DNA of 53,140 nt from an uncultured Prevotella sp. (GTDB lineage: Bacteria; Bacteroidota; Bacteroidia; Bacteroidales; Bacteroidaceae): assembly GCA_945830345.1 (NCBI GenBank), contig CALZYS010000003.1, positions 1 through 53,140 of the forward strand, read 5' to 3'. Position numbers and translations under genes: made by a program. The notes beneath the pieces are model-generated. The model was not told the origin of the DNA. It saw only the letters and a program-made list of their open reading frames with translations, and made no database searches. Shown here piece after piece: positions 27,563-37,868 of this stretch; the first letter of the stretch is position 1; each line of letters starts with the position of its first letter.

Positions 27563-28876
27563 TTATTCAACGTAGAATATCGGTTTGTCGGTCTTTGGGT
27601 CAACAGGATAATAGTGGACGGCGCTGTCATTGGTCTTAATACAGTGTGAGGAGAGCATGGCATAAATCTCCGCTCCTGCCCATATCACGGGTCCATAGCC
27701 ATGGGCTGCATAGTTATTGACTGGACGATATGCATAGAAAGCCGGATCGAACGCAAGTCCTGTACCTACGCAAGTGCCCTCCACCTGACCACTCTTTGTG
27801 ATATGTGCAGCGACATAGTTCCAGGCAAGGAGGGTTTGTCCGATATAAGGTTCTGCCTCTATCCACCCTTTATTGATTGCATGTGCCAGACAATAGGCAT
27901 ATATCGCCGTACACGATGTCTCAAGATATGTGTCGTTGCGGTCGAGCAACTGATGCCAAGCCCCATCTGAAGATTGTAGTGCCATCAGTCCGTTGAGATG
28001 CTGTTTGAAACAGTCCATGATATAGGCATCCTCACGCACATCGAGCAACTCGCAGGCAGTGAGCAATGCCCAGCCGTTAGCCCTTCCCCAGAAGAACGAT
28101 GGGTGGTATCCCGACTCAGTGGGAGTCCAACCATGGCGGTATAGCGACTTATCCTTCACCCACATCTTCTCACGGAAAAGACGGAACTGACGAAGAGCCT
28201 CGTCATAGTCACCGTGAAGTGCAAGAGCCGGTATTCCCATAAACATGTCATCGAGCCATACGGTATTCTTTACAGGACGCAAGCGTGCAAACTGACCATC
28301 CGAATAACGATACTCCTTGTTGGCAATAAAGTCATAATATCTGTCTATCTGCTCCTGCCAAAGCTTGTCGTTCTTTTTCCCCTTCATTCCCTGAGCCTTG
28401 ATCATGGCGCAACAGATGGCACCGCAGTCATCAAGGGCGTCGGGAGACACCACCTGCTCCATCAAGACATCAATATCCTCTCCGTCATTCTTCATTTTTA
28501 TAAAACGTGGAGCTTGCTTGCACAGGAAGTCCATACGGTCGATGGCATACTTGGTGTAGCGTGCATCTCCAGTCACCTCCCCTGCCCTTAACATTGCCGA
28601 ATAGGTCACTCCCCACTCGTATGATGTGAGTCGGAAGTCTCCTTGTTTAAGGTGCTTTCCCGTCTCGTCGAGTTGGGCAAATGTGGTCTTGTCAAGATAG
28701 TCCAATATACGGTCGATGGATGACTTCACGTCTTTCCTGTCCGGCACTCCATAATTGTATTTATATGCCGGCTTCATCAGGTGTAGAGGTGTTGTTGCAT
28801 CATTTACCACATTCTGCGACATGCATGACAAGGGTAAGATTGCCATTAAGGCAGCGAAAGTGAATTTCATTGTCAT
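27563..28876 (-). CDS. GH105 unsaturated rhamnogalacturonyl hydrolase, secreted
   Basis: LRPVKNTVWLDDMFMGIPALALHGDYDEALRQF, WGRANGWALLTACELLD, SDGAWHQLLDRNDTYLETSCTAIYAYCLAHAI. Confidence 0.88.
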   Translation of the reverse strand: MTMKFTFAALMAILPLSCMSQNVVNDATTPLHLMKPAYKYNYGVPDRKDVKSSIDRILDYLDKTTFAQLDETGKHLKQGDFRLTSYEWGVTYSAMLRAGEVTGDARYTKYAIDRMDFLCKQAPRFIKMKNDGEDIDVLMEQVVSPDALDDCGAICCAMIKAQGMKGKKNDKLWQEQIDRYYDFIANKEYRYSDGQFARLRPVKNTVWLDDMFMGIPALALHGDYDEALRQFRLFREKMWVKDKSLYRHGWTPTESGYHPSFFWGRANGWALLTACELLDVREDAYIMDCFKQHLNGLMALQSSDGAWHQLLDRNDTYLETSCTAIYAYCLAHAINKGWIEAEPYIGQTLLAWNYVAAHITKSGQVEGTCVGTGLAFDPAFYAYRPVNNYAAHGYGPVIWAGAEIYAMLSSHCIKTNDSAVHYYPVDPKTDKPIFYVE

Positions 28877-28915
28877 AGTGTTGAGTTAAAGGGTTATTAA
28901 TTTTTATTCTCGCTG

Positions 28916-28958
28916 CAAAAATACGAATATTTTATCAATTACGAACTATAATATTTGA
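28916..28958 (-). promoter_or_regulatory. GH105-PL26-GH115-PL11 operon promoter: -7 TATTTTTG and proximal TCAAA
   Basis: Minus strand AGTCAAATATT, 30 nt upstream of TAnnTTTG; no clear distal half-site. Confidence 0.5.
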
Positions 28959-28985
28959 CTTTTACCATTACTTTTTATTTTTTTA

Positions 28986-31961
28986 TTAATCTATCCATTG
29001 CAGCAAGTCACATTCCACAATACGCAGTTCGCTACGCACCTTGTCGCCGTCCTTTGCCTTGAAGAGGTCAAGCTCGTTGGCTACTGGGGCGGCAAGCTCC
29101 TTGATATTGCCATACTTGTCAGAGTCGGAGGCTGTGCCTTGCAGTTTGATGGTTATGCTGCTTGCTGGCTGTGATGCGGCAAGGGGAAGATGAACGTAAC
29201 CCAATGACACGGGAGTCTTGCCCTCCCATACGAGGGTGTCGTCGGCGAATATCTGGAGAGGATACTCCCTCTTGCGCCATCCCGTCAGTTTGAGCACCAC
29301 CTCATCCACGCGGGCCTTCTCCGTAAGTTCATATCTGATCCATGCCGTTGACATCCTGCCGTCGTTCTTCCATTCTGTGTCCTCGCTGTCGTCGTAAGAG
29401 CGGATGGCATCCTGCTGGTTGCATCCCGCTGTGGCAGACTTGCACTGTATGGTGCGCTTGATGTCCTTGTATGAAGGAGTGGCGGGAGTCTCGTCCCTGA
29501 CAAACTTGAATGGAGCGTTTGCGGCATCCTTCTTGGCTTCGAGGGTGATGGAAGAGGCGGGCAGTCCGTCGCAGTTGACGTTTACACGCACAATGCCCTC
29601 TTCGCCTGTGCTTCTCAGAAGTACACGGTTTACTCCACATTCCAAGGGCAGCGACGTGGAGCGTATGCAGTTGGTGCCTTGTTCGTCCTTGCCGATACCG
29701 CCAATCCATTCTGCAGGACCCTCAACGGAGAAATGAAGCATGTTGGTGGCGAGGGGATTGCGGCGACCCTTGGCATCAAGAGCCTCAATCTCCAAAAGAA
29801 CCATGTCGGCACCGTCGGCCACGAGCTGGTGGTTCTTGATATTGCTGATGCGAAGCGATGCAGCCTTGCCTGTGGTCTCGATGCAATGCTCGGAGAGAGC
29901 CTTGCCGTCCTCATTGTATGAGATGGCCTTGATGTTTCCAGGCTCGTATGCAATGTTTTCAAAGACATGAAGGAAATGGTAAGCCACTGAGTCGCGACCC
30001 GTTTCCTTTCCATTGACAAACAGCTTAACCACAGGAGCGTCGCTCACTACATATACGGTCTTCTTGAAATCCATATTGCCGTTGTTCTTGTCACGGCAGT
30101 ATTCCTCATAGTTCCAGTGTCCCACGATATGCGTCATCGACTTGTCGGGAGTAACCCATCCGTTCCACATCACCTGGTGGGCATAGAACGCATCCTTGGG
30201 CAGACGCATGGCATCCACAACTCCCGACGTGCGGTAGTTGGATTCGCCACGGTTGTGGGTGTTGGTGTCGGAGAATATAATCTTCGTGCCACCGTCAGAC
30301 ACTCGCAGTCCCGTTCCCGGACGTTCCATCCAGTAGTCATACCATCGGCGCACCATCTCCACGGCAAACTGGTCGTTGTTCTGATTGTATGCCGAGGCGT
30401 CGGCATCCCTGTAGAGAGGACCGTCGCCGTGCTTGTGATAGGGATACGACCAGTCGTCCCAATAGCGGCGGAGAGCCTCGTCGCGGCAGTATTCCATAGC
30501 CCACACAGGCTTGCCCGCCGACTTGTTGATATATAGCATCTCGCCGCCGTATTCTGCACATGTCGCCTTGTTGAGCATCTCGCGGCATCCGATGGCACGT
30601 CCTCCGTGAGGGTCGTACTTGTCGCGCAACTGCTTCATCTCCATCTGGTGTTCCTCGCTAATGCCCTTGTTTCCACATTCATAGAAGAGGATTGAAGGGT
30701 TATTGCGGTTGTATATGATGGCATCCCTCATCAGTTCCACCCTCTGCATCCAGTGTCTTCCCTTCACGTCCTTCTCGGCGTCTCCCGCAGGCATTGCCTG
30801 TATGAGTCCCACACGGTCGCACGACTCGATGTCCTGTTTCCATGGACACACGTGCATCCATCTCACGAGATTACCTCCCGAGAGCACCATCAGCTCATTG
30901 CTGTAGTCGCTCAGCCATGCCGGCACCGACATGCCCACTCCGGGCCATTCGTTGGAAGTGCGTTGTGCATATCCGTGCATCATTATGACGCGGTCGTTCA
31001 GATAGGTCATGCCGTCGCGGAAGGCAGTCTTGCGGAATCCCGTCGTGGTGGTCTGCCGGTCGATTACCTTGCCGTTGACAGTGATGTATGTGTTCACGTC
31101 ATACAGATAGCCATATCCCCATGACCAGAAATGCAGTCCTTCCACCATCTTCTCCGCACTCACAATGCGTGTCTCGCCCTTGTCCAATGTAACAGGAGCC
31201 GAGGAGAAAGCAGACAGTTTGGAACCGTCGCGGTCAATGATTTCCACGCTATATACAAAAGTCTGTTTCTTTCCCGTCTCGTTCCTCACCTCCGACTCGG
31301 CATGTATAGTTGCCTTCCTTGCCTTCACGTCGTGGTTCTTGGCATAGACGTAAGTACCTGTTGTTCCAAGGGCGGAGTAGAGCGGGAGAGTCTGATAGAG
31401 GCGGTCTGTCACATGCAGTTTCACGTTTTTGGGCAGTCCGCCGTAGTTGGCGTTGAAGTTTTTGTTGTTCCACTGGAAGGACGCCGGACTTAGTGCATTA
31501 TTTGGAAGGTTGTTCCCGTCTTTAACCACCTCGCCGTCAGTAGGTGTCCCTTTTTCCTTGTATGCCCACGAGTTGTCTGTCTTCACTTCGAGGACATTCT
31601 CTTTCCCGACGCGTATGTATGGGGTGAGGTCGAATCCGAATGCCATCACCCCGTTCTCATGCAGTCCGATTTGCGTGCCGTTGAGGAACACCTCAGCAGC
31701 CTGTCTTGCGCCCTCAAACTCGATGAACACCTTCTTGCCCTTCCAGACCTTTGGAGCAAGGAAAGTCTTGGTGTAAGTCACCTCTGCGTCGGGCAGTTTC
31801 TCTATAGGCACCTTGAAAGCATACTCCTCGTTCCAAGCCCGGGGCAATGTCACTTTCTTGTCGCCAATCTTCCAGTCCGCATTAAAGTCCTGCGCCCTTT
31901 GTGCGAACGATGCCGAGGCTATGTTTAAGCCGGCAATGATTATTAAAGCAAGTTTTCTCAC
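28986..31961 (-). CDS. GH2 beta-galactosidase-like with extra C-terminal beta-sandwich/carbohydrate-binding-like module
   Basis: KKVTLPRAWNEEYAFKVPIEKLPD, IEFEGARQAAEVFLNGTQIGLHENGVMAFGFDLTPYI, NPSILFYECGNKGISEEHQMEMKQLRDKYDPHG; C-terminal ~150 aa F5/8-type-C-like. Confidence 0.82.
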   Translation of the reverse strand: MRKLALIIIAGLNIASASFAQRAQDFNADWKIGDKKVTLPRAWNEEYAFKVPIEKLPDAEVTYTKTFLAPKVWKGKKVFIEFEGARQAAEVFLNGTQIGLHENGVMAFGFDLTPYIRVGKENVLEVKTDNSWAYKEKGTPTDGEVVKDGNNLPNNALSPASFQWNNKNFNANYGGLPKNVKLHVTDRLYQTLPLYSALGTTGTYVYAKNHDVKARKATIHAESEVRNETGKKQTFVYSVEIIDRDGSKLSAFSSAPVTLDKGETRIVSAEKMVEGLHFWSWGYGYLYDVNTYITVNGKVIDRQTTTTGFRKTAFRDGMTYLNDRVIMMHGYAQRTSNEWPGVGMSVPAWLSDYSNELMVLSGGNLVRWMHVCPWKQDIESCDRVGLIQAMPAGDAEKDVKGRHWMQRVELMRDAIIYNRNNPSILFYECGNKGISEEHQMEMKQLRDKYDPHGGRAIGCREMLNKATCAEYGGEMLYINKSAGKPVWAMEYCRDEALRRYWDDWSYPYHKHGDGPLYRDADASAYNQNNDQFAVEMVRRWYDYWMERPGTGLRVSDGGTKIIFSDTNTHNRGESNYRTSGVVDAMRLPKDAFYAHQVMWNGWVTPDKSMTHIVGHWNYEEYCRDKNNGNMDFKKTVYVVSDAPVVKLFVNGKETGRDSVAYHFLHVFENIAYEPGNIKAISYNEDGKALSEHCIETTGKAASLRISNIKNHQLVADGADMVLLEIEALDAKGRRNPLATNMLHFSVEGPAEWIGGIGKDEQGTNCIRSTSLPLECGVNRVLLRSTGEEGIVRVNVNCDGLPASSITLEAKKDAANAPFKFVRDETPATPSYKDIKRTIQCKSATAGCNQQDAIRSYDDSEDTEWKNDGRMSTAWIRYELTEKARVDEVVLKLTGWRKREYPLQIFADDTLVWEGKTPVSLGYVHLPLAASQPASSITIKLQGTASDSDKYGNIKELAAPVANELDLFKAKDGDKVRSELRIVECDLLQWID

Positions 31962-31988
31962 ACTAAATAATGATAATTAAGCAAACAT

Positions 31989-32999
31989 CTAATGATTAAA
32001 CAATGAATAGCTTGTGCATGTAATGCGACGGGCTTTAACATTCATGATGTTTCCCATATCAGACTCCTTCATTGTTACGGTCTTCTTAGGCCAGCCTATA
32101 GGGTAATATTCCCTTGATTCATATCCCCTTATATTCACATCATCCTTCAATTCCTTATCGAAGAAATCGCCTAAAGTGCCTGCCAATTTTTTCTCCTTGC
32201 CAAAACCCATAGATGACAATCCTTTTGCCAACTGGCCGGAAAACTTTTCTTTAGGAATAATGGTTTCCATAAGCACCATTGTGAAATAACCTGCATAACT
32301 GCCGTCTTCATTGTAGTCGTTGTCGGCAATATACTTATAGGTGACAGGGATTTCGCTCGATGTTGAGTCAACAACATTGTTTTCCCCTATCTGAACCTGT
32401 ATGCCGTGACTTCCGAAAAGCAAGTCAAGCTCCGGGAACATTCCCATTATGCCTTCTTCGCTGTTGAGAGTCTGTTCAACCATTCTTTTAAGATTCTTGG
32501 CTGTTTCCTTGTCTATGTTTTTATTGCCAAACGTATTATTCAACGCGGCCTTGGCCTTGTCGCACAAGGCTTTCCTGTTGGAGATACCTTTCAGTGTGCC
32601 GTATTCGTCGAGTTGCACAATCACTTTTTCTCCCTTTATGCTTTTAAAGAATTCTATCTCCGATAAAGATCTTTCGTTGCCCTCATCATCATCTATATTC
32701 TCGGCAATCATTTCAAGCGTGTAACCATTTTCGGTTGAATCGGTAACGACGATTGATATATTACGTGAAAGGGACTGAAGTAAGACTGTGTCTCCTTCAA
32801 CCGCTCTCGTTTCTTGAAAATCGTATCTATATGTCAGTGTGTCGTTCTTGTTGAAAAATGCTATTACACTAACTACGGTGTCCTCACTGAGTTCGCCTTC
32901 ATCATTGGTTTCATTGCTCTGAGCCACAACCTGTGAAACTGACAATGGCATCAAAGCCATACACAATACAATAATGCGAATTAATTCTTTTTTCATCAT
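31989..32999 (-). CDS. Secreted protein of unknown function
   Basis: 336 aa, signal peptide (MMKKELIRIIVLCMALMPLSVSQVVAQ), acidic N-terminal segment, no recognised enzyme motif; 27-nt gap to the downstream GH2 gene. Confidence 0.7.
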   Translation of the reverse strand: MMKKELIRIIVLCMALMPLSVSQVVAQSNETNDEGELSEDTVVSVIAFFNKNDTLTYRYDFQETRAVEGDTVLLQSLSRNISIVVTDSTENGYTLEMIAENIDDDEGNERSLSEIEFFKSIKGEKVIVQLDEYGTLKGISNRKALCDKAKAALNNTFGNKNIDKETAKNLKRMVEQTLNSEEGIMGMFPELDLLFGSHGIQVQIGENNVVDSTSSEIPVTYKYIADNDYNEDGSYAGYFTMVLMETIIPKEKFSGQLAKGLSSMGFGKEKKLAGTLGDFFDKELKDDVNIRGYESREYYPIGWPKKTVTMKESDMGNIMNVKARRITCTSYSLFNH

Positions 33000-33013
33000 A
33001 CTTTATTTTTTTG

Positions 33014-33021
33014 CAAAGGTA
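33014..33021 (-). promoter_or_regulatory. -7 element upstream of the unknown 336-aa gene / GH2
   Basis: Minus strand TACCTTTG, 15 nt before the ATG; lacks the TCAAA pattern. Confidence 0.5.
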
Positions 33022-33072
33022 ATACTAAATATTCTAACGACCAAATCTTTTCTAAGAAAAATGTAAAACAAA

Positions 33073-33119
33073 AGACACAAAGGTACAAAGTTATATAAAT
33101 ACTCTGTGCCTTTGTGTCT
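33073..33119. terminator. Imperfect long hairpin downstream of the 1532-aa PL11 gene
   Basis: AGACACAAAGGTACAAAGT (33073-33091) / ACTCTGTGCCTTTGTGTCT (33101-33119), two non-Watson-Crick positions. Confidence 0.65.
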
Positions 33120-33152
33120 CTGTGTTATTATCTGATTCGGAAAGCCAAGATA

Positions 33153-36100
33153 TTAGAATGAAATCTTGATGCTGTTCTTTCCTGAGCGCACGATATATGT
33201 GCCAGCGCCAAGGCCTCTGCTCTTGAGGTCATTCCTCAACGAAGAGACTGTAGTGTTGATTCCATCAAGAACCTTGATTCCTGAGATGGTATATACATCA
33301 GCACTGAACTCGGTGTCGGCATCAATACCCTTAATGCCAGTAGAGCTTCCAACCTTGATTACACCCTGAGTAAGCAGCGCGGATGTGTCCCATGTCAATC
33401 CCTCGGGAAGCTCCTGAAGGTCGAAGGTGGGAGTTCCGCTTATAGCGCCCTCACAATCGAGCACTCTTACATAGTCGCCTTCTGCCGGAGTCCATGTTGT
33501 GCCGTATGTCACGTGGATAGTACCATTGAGAGTGGCGTCTCCTCCAACTTTCAGGAATGCCCATGCCTCTGACTTTGCTCCTGTGATGGAGTTCACGGAG
33601 ATGGAGTCGGTCTTGGTCTTGTTCACGTAGATATGCGAACCAGCCTCTGCATTGAGATTTCTCTCAATCTCAATGATGCCTGTGTTCTTGGTCTGAGATG
33701 TCGGGACATTTGTTCCCGGACGGAGGCTACCGCCATTTAGAAGGTTGATACCGTATGAATATCCCAAACCACGGAGTTCACCATTGTCCTGTACATACAA
33801 TATTGTAGGTGAAGTCATTGATGAAGTGGCAGCCTTATTGTTCAGTTTGACCGCTCCGTCGATAATCTTCAGCGACTTGGCATTGGCGAGTACATTCTCG
33901 CTTGAGATTGTCCATACTCCCGTACCGTTCTTTACAACATAGCTGCCGTTGATACTTCCCGAGAAGGTGAAGTTGGTGTTGTTGCCACCTATGGTAAGAG
34001 TGTTTGTTGCCGAACCGTAATAACCTCCATTGCTGATGTATCCAGATCCGGTGAGTGCTCCAATAGCAAAGCTCTTTCCGCTTGTGTTAAACGGTGTGGC
34101 CTCTGTGAATGCTGCGTCAACATTGAGCGTTGCGAGAGGAATACCGTATGTGTTGTTGAAGTCGAATACGGGTTCGTAGGCATTCTTCGGTCCGCGCTTT
34201 GCGTTGATTGTACCCGCAAACTCGCTCCAGTTGCCCTTAAACGGACAGCGCACCCATGTGGCATAGATGTCGATGGTACCCTCACCGGTTAGCTTACCCG
34301 TATAGTCGCATCGGCCGTCAGGATACCATATACCGGTCTTTCCCTTTGGCACTACAATGTTCACATTGTCTGAATTTGAGCTATATATACTGTTGTCAGC
34401 CTGCAGTGTCACCTTGCTTCCGTTGAGCACCACGGTCTTTCCTGTGAAGTGTGCATCCTGGAAGTCATACACTTTTCCACCATCAATATAAAGAGTGTCA
34501 TAGTCTGCTGTACAATTCAGTTGCAAAGTTCCTGTTCCTGCCTTGTGCAAGTTGCGGCTCTTGCCACTGTTAGCCTTCTTTATGCCGCCATTGAGAATCA
34601 GTGTGCCAGTGGTATTTATCGTACCGCCGTTTTCCTCTATGACTATTGGGTGTGAGGCAGTCATTGACGTTGCAGTCTTCAGAGTTCCGTTGTTTCTCAG
34701 AGTAATACTATTGTTTGCATCTCCGAGCGAACCGTATTGTGCTCCATCGGTGTTGGCGAGTGACGACGGAGTGAGAATACCTCTGCTTATGTATGTTCCA
34801 CCATTATATTTGTTCACATTCTTGATGTTTACAGTGCCCTTACCTTCCACTGAAAGAATTGCTTCGCCTTCAATGGCTCCATCACCCGACAGGTTATATG
34901 TCTTGGTGTCGTTCTTGAAGATGATGTTTCCAGGTGTGACATTCTCTGCAATGGTGATAGTGGTATTGACAGCACTGTCATCAAATGTGACCTCGTCGCC
35001 AGTGACGAAAGTCTTGTCAGAAGAGGAGAAGTTCTCCGAGTTCATCAGATCCCAAATTCCGTCCTTTTCTCCTGTCCAGATGACGCTTTCGCTTCCACGT
35101 CCGTCGAAGATAGAAAGGCTAATCTTGCCGTCGGCGTATGCAATCTCGTATTTCTTTCCGCCAAGTCCTTCTATGGTGATGTCGGAGAGATTGCCGTTCA
35201 ATTCACTTGTTTCAACGAGTGTGTATGTTCCTGCTGCTGGTTGTGATGTGAACACAAACACGGGAGCACTGTATTCCGGACCGTTCTTCCAGTCTTTCTT
35301 CTCAATACTCATCTTTGTAGCCGAAATCTTGTCGATTTCATTGCCATTTACATCGAACATCACACGTGCACCAAAGCCAAGCTCAAGTGACGATGTGGTT
35401 AGAGCACCCACATTGTTATTTCCTCCAGGACGAATCTCCGAACCATAGTCAGCCTTGATTCCGCCCTTGAAGTTACCACCGTCAGAGCTGAGGACGGCAA
35501 AGCGGTTGAGCCATACGGGGCTGCTCTCCATAGTGCCGTCAAACTGCAGTGTTCCTGCCCATACGTCGGTGCTTCCAGTGTAAGTCTCTGTCACGTTAGG
35601 CAGAACAAGTGTTCCGTCTCCCTGCTTCACAAGTCTCATAGCTCCGGCGAAAGCTCCGCCAGTGAGTGTATGTGTATAATATGTGTATTTTATCTCCGTG
35701 TCCTTAGTGGTACACTCGCTTGGGGCAGTTCCCTGCACCCATGACGGGGCATTGTCGGTAAAGATTGCAGGTGAAGCTCCTTCTGCCACAGCTATAGAGG
35801 CATCACCGTCAACATCGAGTAATGCATGCTTTCCGTTGAGAGAAGCATCGATGGATGATGACACAATCTCACGTCCCGTAGTTGTGAGTGGTGGCGGAGC
35901 GATTGTTATGCCTTCCAGTTCGCCGAGGAAGTATGAAGCGTGAGGCGGCTGGTTATATCCGCAAGGCTGCCATACCATAGCGTTGCGATATTGATGGTCG
36001 TACCATAACGAGTAGTTACGCCACTCCGTCGGGGTGGTTGTCGTATATATCCTTATATTATTATCTGCAGTGCGCTCGATTACCTCCTCACGCCAATCAC

Positions 36101-37751
36101 CGAAGATGTCACCCTGATAGCAAGGAGTGGCTTTGGTACTGTTGTTGGAATATGCGCCCGAGAAAGTGGCGAGAGTGCCAACACCTGGCTTTGACACAGT
36201 GATATTGTCGAAACATTCCTCCTGAAGGTCGCCATCCCAATAGATACGGAAATTCATTCCGAGACCATTGGTGTTCACTGTCACATGGTCATTTACCACT
36301 GTTGAGATTGGAGTATCATGAGCACCATTGCCTATGGAACCGGGGATGGTGTTATAGAAATTACCTGCGAGGGCACGTCCGGCATCGTTGGTGTCGGTCA
36401 TACGATAGTATATTTTGCTTGTTGTGGCATCGCGGTAGTTGTTTGCGGGATTGTCCTCGTTGCAGGCAAACACTTCCTGACCATGGGCGTATGGGTTGAG
36501 GTCGCCCACGTGGTGTGCATCGCCATGTCCGAGACCAGTGGTGGATAGTCCCTTTCCATTGTCGTCAATCACCATCGAACCCCATACTATCTCGTCCTTG
36601 CCGTCCCAATCCACGTCGGCAATGGAGTAGTTGTGATAACCCTGACCATACCAAGGCGAACCTGCTTGGTTGTTAGTCCATTGCCATCTCACGTTTAATG
36701 CATGTGATGCAGGGTCAACATCGTATGCTATGAACTTGTGTCTTGTATAAATACCTCGTCCTATGAACATGCTTGGACGCTTGCCGTCGAGATATGGCGC
36801 ACCGAAGAAGTGCTTGTTAGAGCGGTGTCCATAACCGTCGCCCCAAGCTGCCTTGAGGTCTGTTTCTCCAGCCTCAAGTCTTTTCAGAGGATATTCGATG
36901 CACTGGTATGGCTTACCAGTTGCACCCTCACAGTAGAAGAGGAACTCGTTGCCATAGTATGTAAACCATTCCACTGAGCTTGAACCCTTGGGAATGCGGT
37001 AGTTCGTCCACGATGTTCCATTCTTGCCGTCGGCACCGATGGTGTATGTTGTTCCGTCAGCCAAATGCACTGCGGCACCTTCCACGAGGCGCATCACCAC
37101 CTCTGCCTTTCCGTCCATGTCCCAGTCATATCCCACGATATTCTGTTCATTGTTCTGGAAGTCTCCCATGTTAGGACCGCAGTTCACCCACCACAACACA
37201 GTGCCGTCCTGCTTCAGACATGCAAGCATGGCATATTCCTTAGTCTCTACCCCATTGATGCTTGGACCGTTCTTGGGATAGAGCTGTTCACCCTCCTCCT
37301 TGTTGTCGAATTTCAGCAGTATCTCCACCTCGCCGTCACCGTCGACGTCGGCGCAGCAGGCGTCGTTCGGTATATAAGTTGACTTTAGTGAAGCATCGTG
37401 CTTGATCGTTATCGACTTGTAGTTATTGGCAAGCACAGTAGCAGCCTTTGATGCCTCCTTTTCGACTCCGTTCACAACAGCTTTAACAGTGTAAGTAGAG
37501 CTTTGCGAGCCAGATGCGTCAGTAAAGTTTGAGACGTTGAGCGGTTCGGAGTTCACCTTTGTTCCGTTGCGATAGAGATTATACTTTACGTCATAATACT
37601 CATCTGCCTGAATACGCCACGAGCAATACACTCCGCCCGTAGTCTGGACTGCCACAAGTCCGCGGTCGAGCCTGTCCATAACTCTCTGTGCCATGACTCC
37701 TGTGAATGAAGTCAGTGTGGCAAATGCAAGTGCGATAATTTTTTTGTTCAT
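33153..37751 (-). CDS. PL11-type rhamnogalacturonan lyase with long beta-strand-repeat extension and sorting-like C-terminal tail
   Basis: PL11 N-terminus (MDRLDRGLVAVQTTGGVYCSWRIQADEYYDVKYNLYRNG; DVDGDGEVEIL; DWDMDGKAEVV; DIFGDWREEVIERT). Residues ~650-1450 are G/N/T-rich autotransporter-type beta-strand repeats (GDGTLVLPNVTETYTGSTDVWAGTLQFDG; GKGTVNIKNVNKYNGGTYISRGIL). Tail VYTISGIKVLDG...LGAGTYIVRSGKNSIKISF. Confidence 0.85.
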   Translation of the reverse strand: MNKKIIALAFATLTSFTGVMAQRVMDRLDRGLVAVQTTGGVYCSWRIQADEYYDVKYNLYRNGTKVNSEPLNVSNFTDASGSQSSTYTVKAVVNGVEKEASKAATVLANNYKSITIKHDASLKSTYIPNDACCADVDGDGEVEILLKFDNKEEGEQLYPKNGPSINGVETKEYAMLACLKQDGTVLWWVNCGPNMGDFQNNEQNIVGYDWDMDGKAEVVMRLVEGAAVHLADGTTYTIGADGKNGTSWTNYRIPKGSSSVEWFTYYGNEFLFYCEGATGKPYQCIEYPLKRLEAGETDLKAAWGDGYGHRSNKHFFGAPYLDGKRPSMFIGRGIYTRHKFIAYDVDPASHALNVRWQWTNNQAGSPWYGQGYHNYSIADVDWDGKDEIVWGSMVIDDNGKGLSTTGLGHGDAHHVGDLNPYAHGQEVFACNEDNPANNYRDATTSKIYYRMTDTNDAGRALAGNFYNTIPGSIGNGAHDTPISTVVNDHVTVNTNGLGMNFRIYWDGDLQEECFDNITVSKPGVGTLATFSGAYSNNSTKATPCYQGDIFGDWREEVIERTADNNIRIYTTTTPTEWRNYSLWYDHQYRNAMVWQPCGYNQPPHASYFLGELEGITIAPPPLTTTGREIVSSSIDASLNGKHALLDVDGDASIAVAEGASPAIFTDNAPSWVQGTAPSECTTKDTEIKYTYYTHTLTGGAFAGAMRLVKQGDGTLVLPNVTETYTGSTDVWAGTLQFDGTMESSPVWLNRFAVLSSDGGNFKGGIKADYGSEIRPGGNNNVGALTTSSLELGFGARVMFDVNGNEIDKISATKMSIEKKDWKNGPEYSAPVFVFTSQPAAGTYTLVETSELNGNLSDITIEGLGGKKYEIAYADGKISLSIFDGRGSESVIWTGEKDGIWDLMNSENFSSSDKTFVTGDEVTFDDSAVNTTITIAENVTPGNIIFKNDTKTYNLSGDGAIEGEAILSVEGKGTVNIKNVNKYNGGTYISRGILTPSSLANTDGAQYGSLGDANNSITLRNNGTLKTATSMTASHPIVIEENGGTINTTGTLILNGGIKKANSGKSRNLHKAGTGTLQLNCTADYDTLYIDGGKVYDFQDAHFTGKTVVLNGSKVTLQADNSIYSSNSDNVNIVVPKGKTGIWYPDGRCDYTGKLTGEGTIDIYATWVRCPFKGNWSEFAGTINAKRGPKNAYEPVFDFNNTYGIPLATLNVDAAFTEATPFNTSGKSFAIGALTGSGYISNGGYYGSATNTLTIGGNNTNFTFSGSINGSYVVKNGTGVWTISSENVLANAKSLKIIDGAVKLNNKAATSSMTSPTILYVQDNGELRGLGYSYGINLLNGGSLRPGTNVPTSQTKNTGIIEIERNLNAEAGSHIYVNKTKTDSISVNSITGAKSEAWAFLKVGGDATLNGTIHVTYGTTWTPAEGDYVRVLDCEGAISGTPTFDLQELPEGLTWDTSALLTQGVIKVGSSTGIKGIDADTEFSADVYTISGIKVLDGINTTVSSLRNDLKSRGLGAGTYIVRSGKNSIKISF

Positions 37752-37791
37752 ATACAGAATTATTTAGGTATTTTATTTCTTTTTTTGGGTG

Positions 37792-37854
37792 CAAAGATAA
37801 TAAGAATAATCCAATGACATACTTAGATTTATGATTTTAACCTTTGCTTTTTGA
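37792..37854 (-). promoter_or_regulatory. Long PL11 promoter: -7 TATCTTTG, TCATA (37834-37830), TCAAA (37854-37850)
   Basis: Degenerate half-sites about 20 bp apart, 30 nt to TAnnTTTG. Confidence 0.5.
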
Positions 37855-37868
37855 TAAGAGACAATATA

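Noticed and set aside
34543-35448. 301-aa plus-strand ORF opposite the PL11 extension
   Set aside because: Shadow of a Gly/Thr/Asn-rich repeat region; hydrophobic composition is a by-product of the complement.
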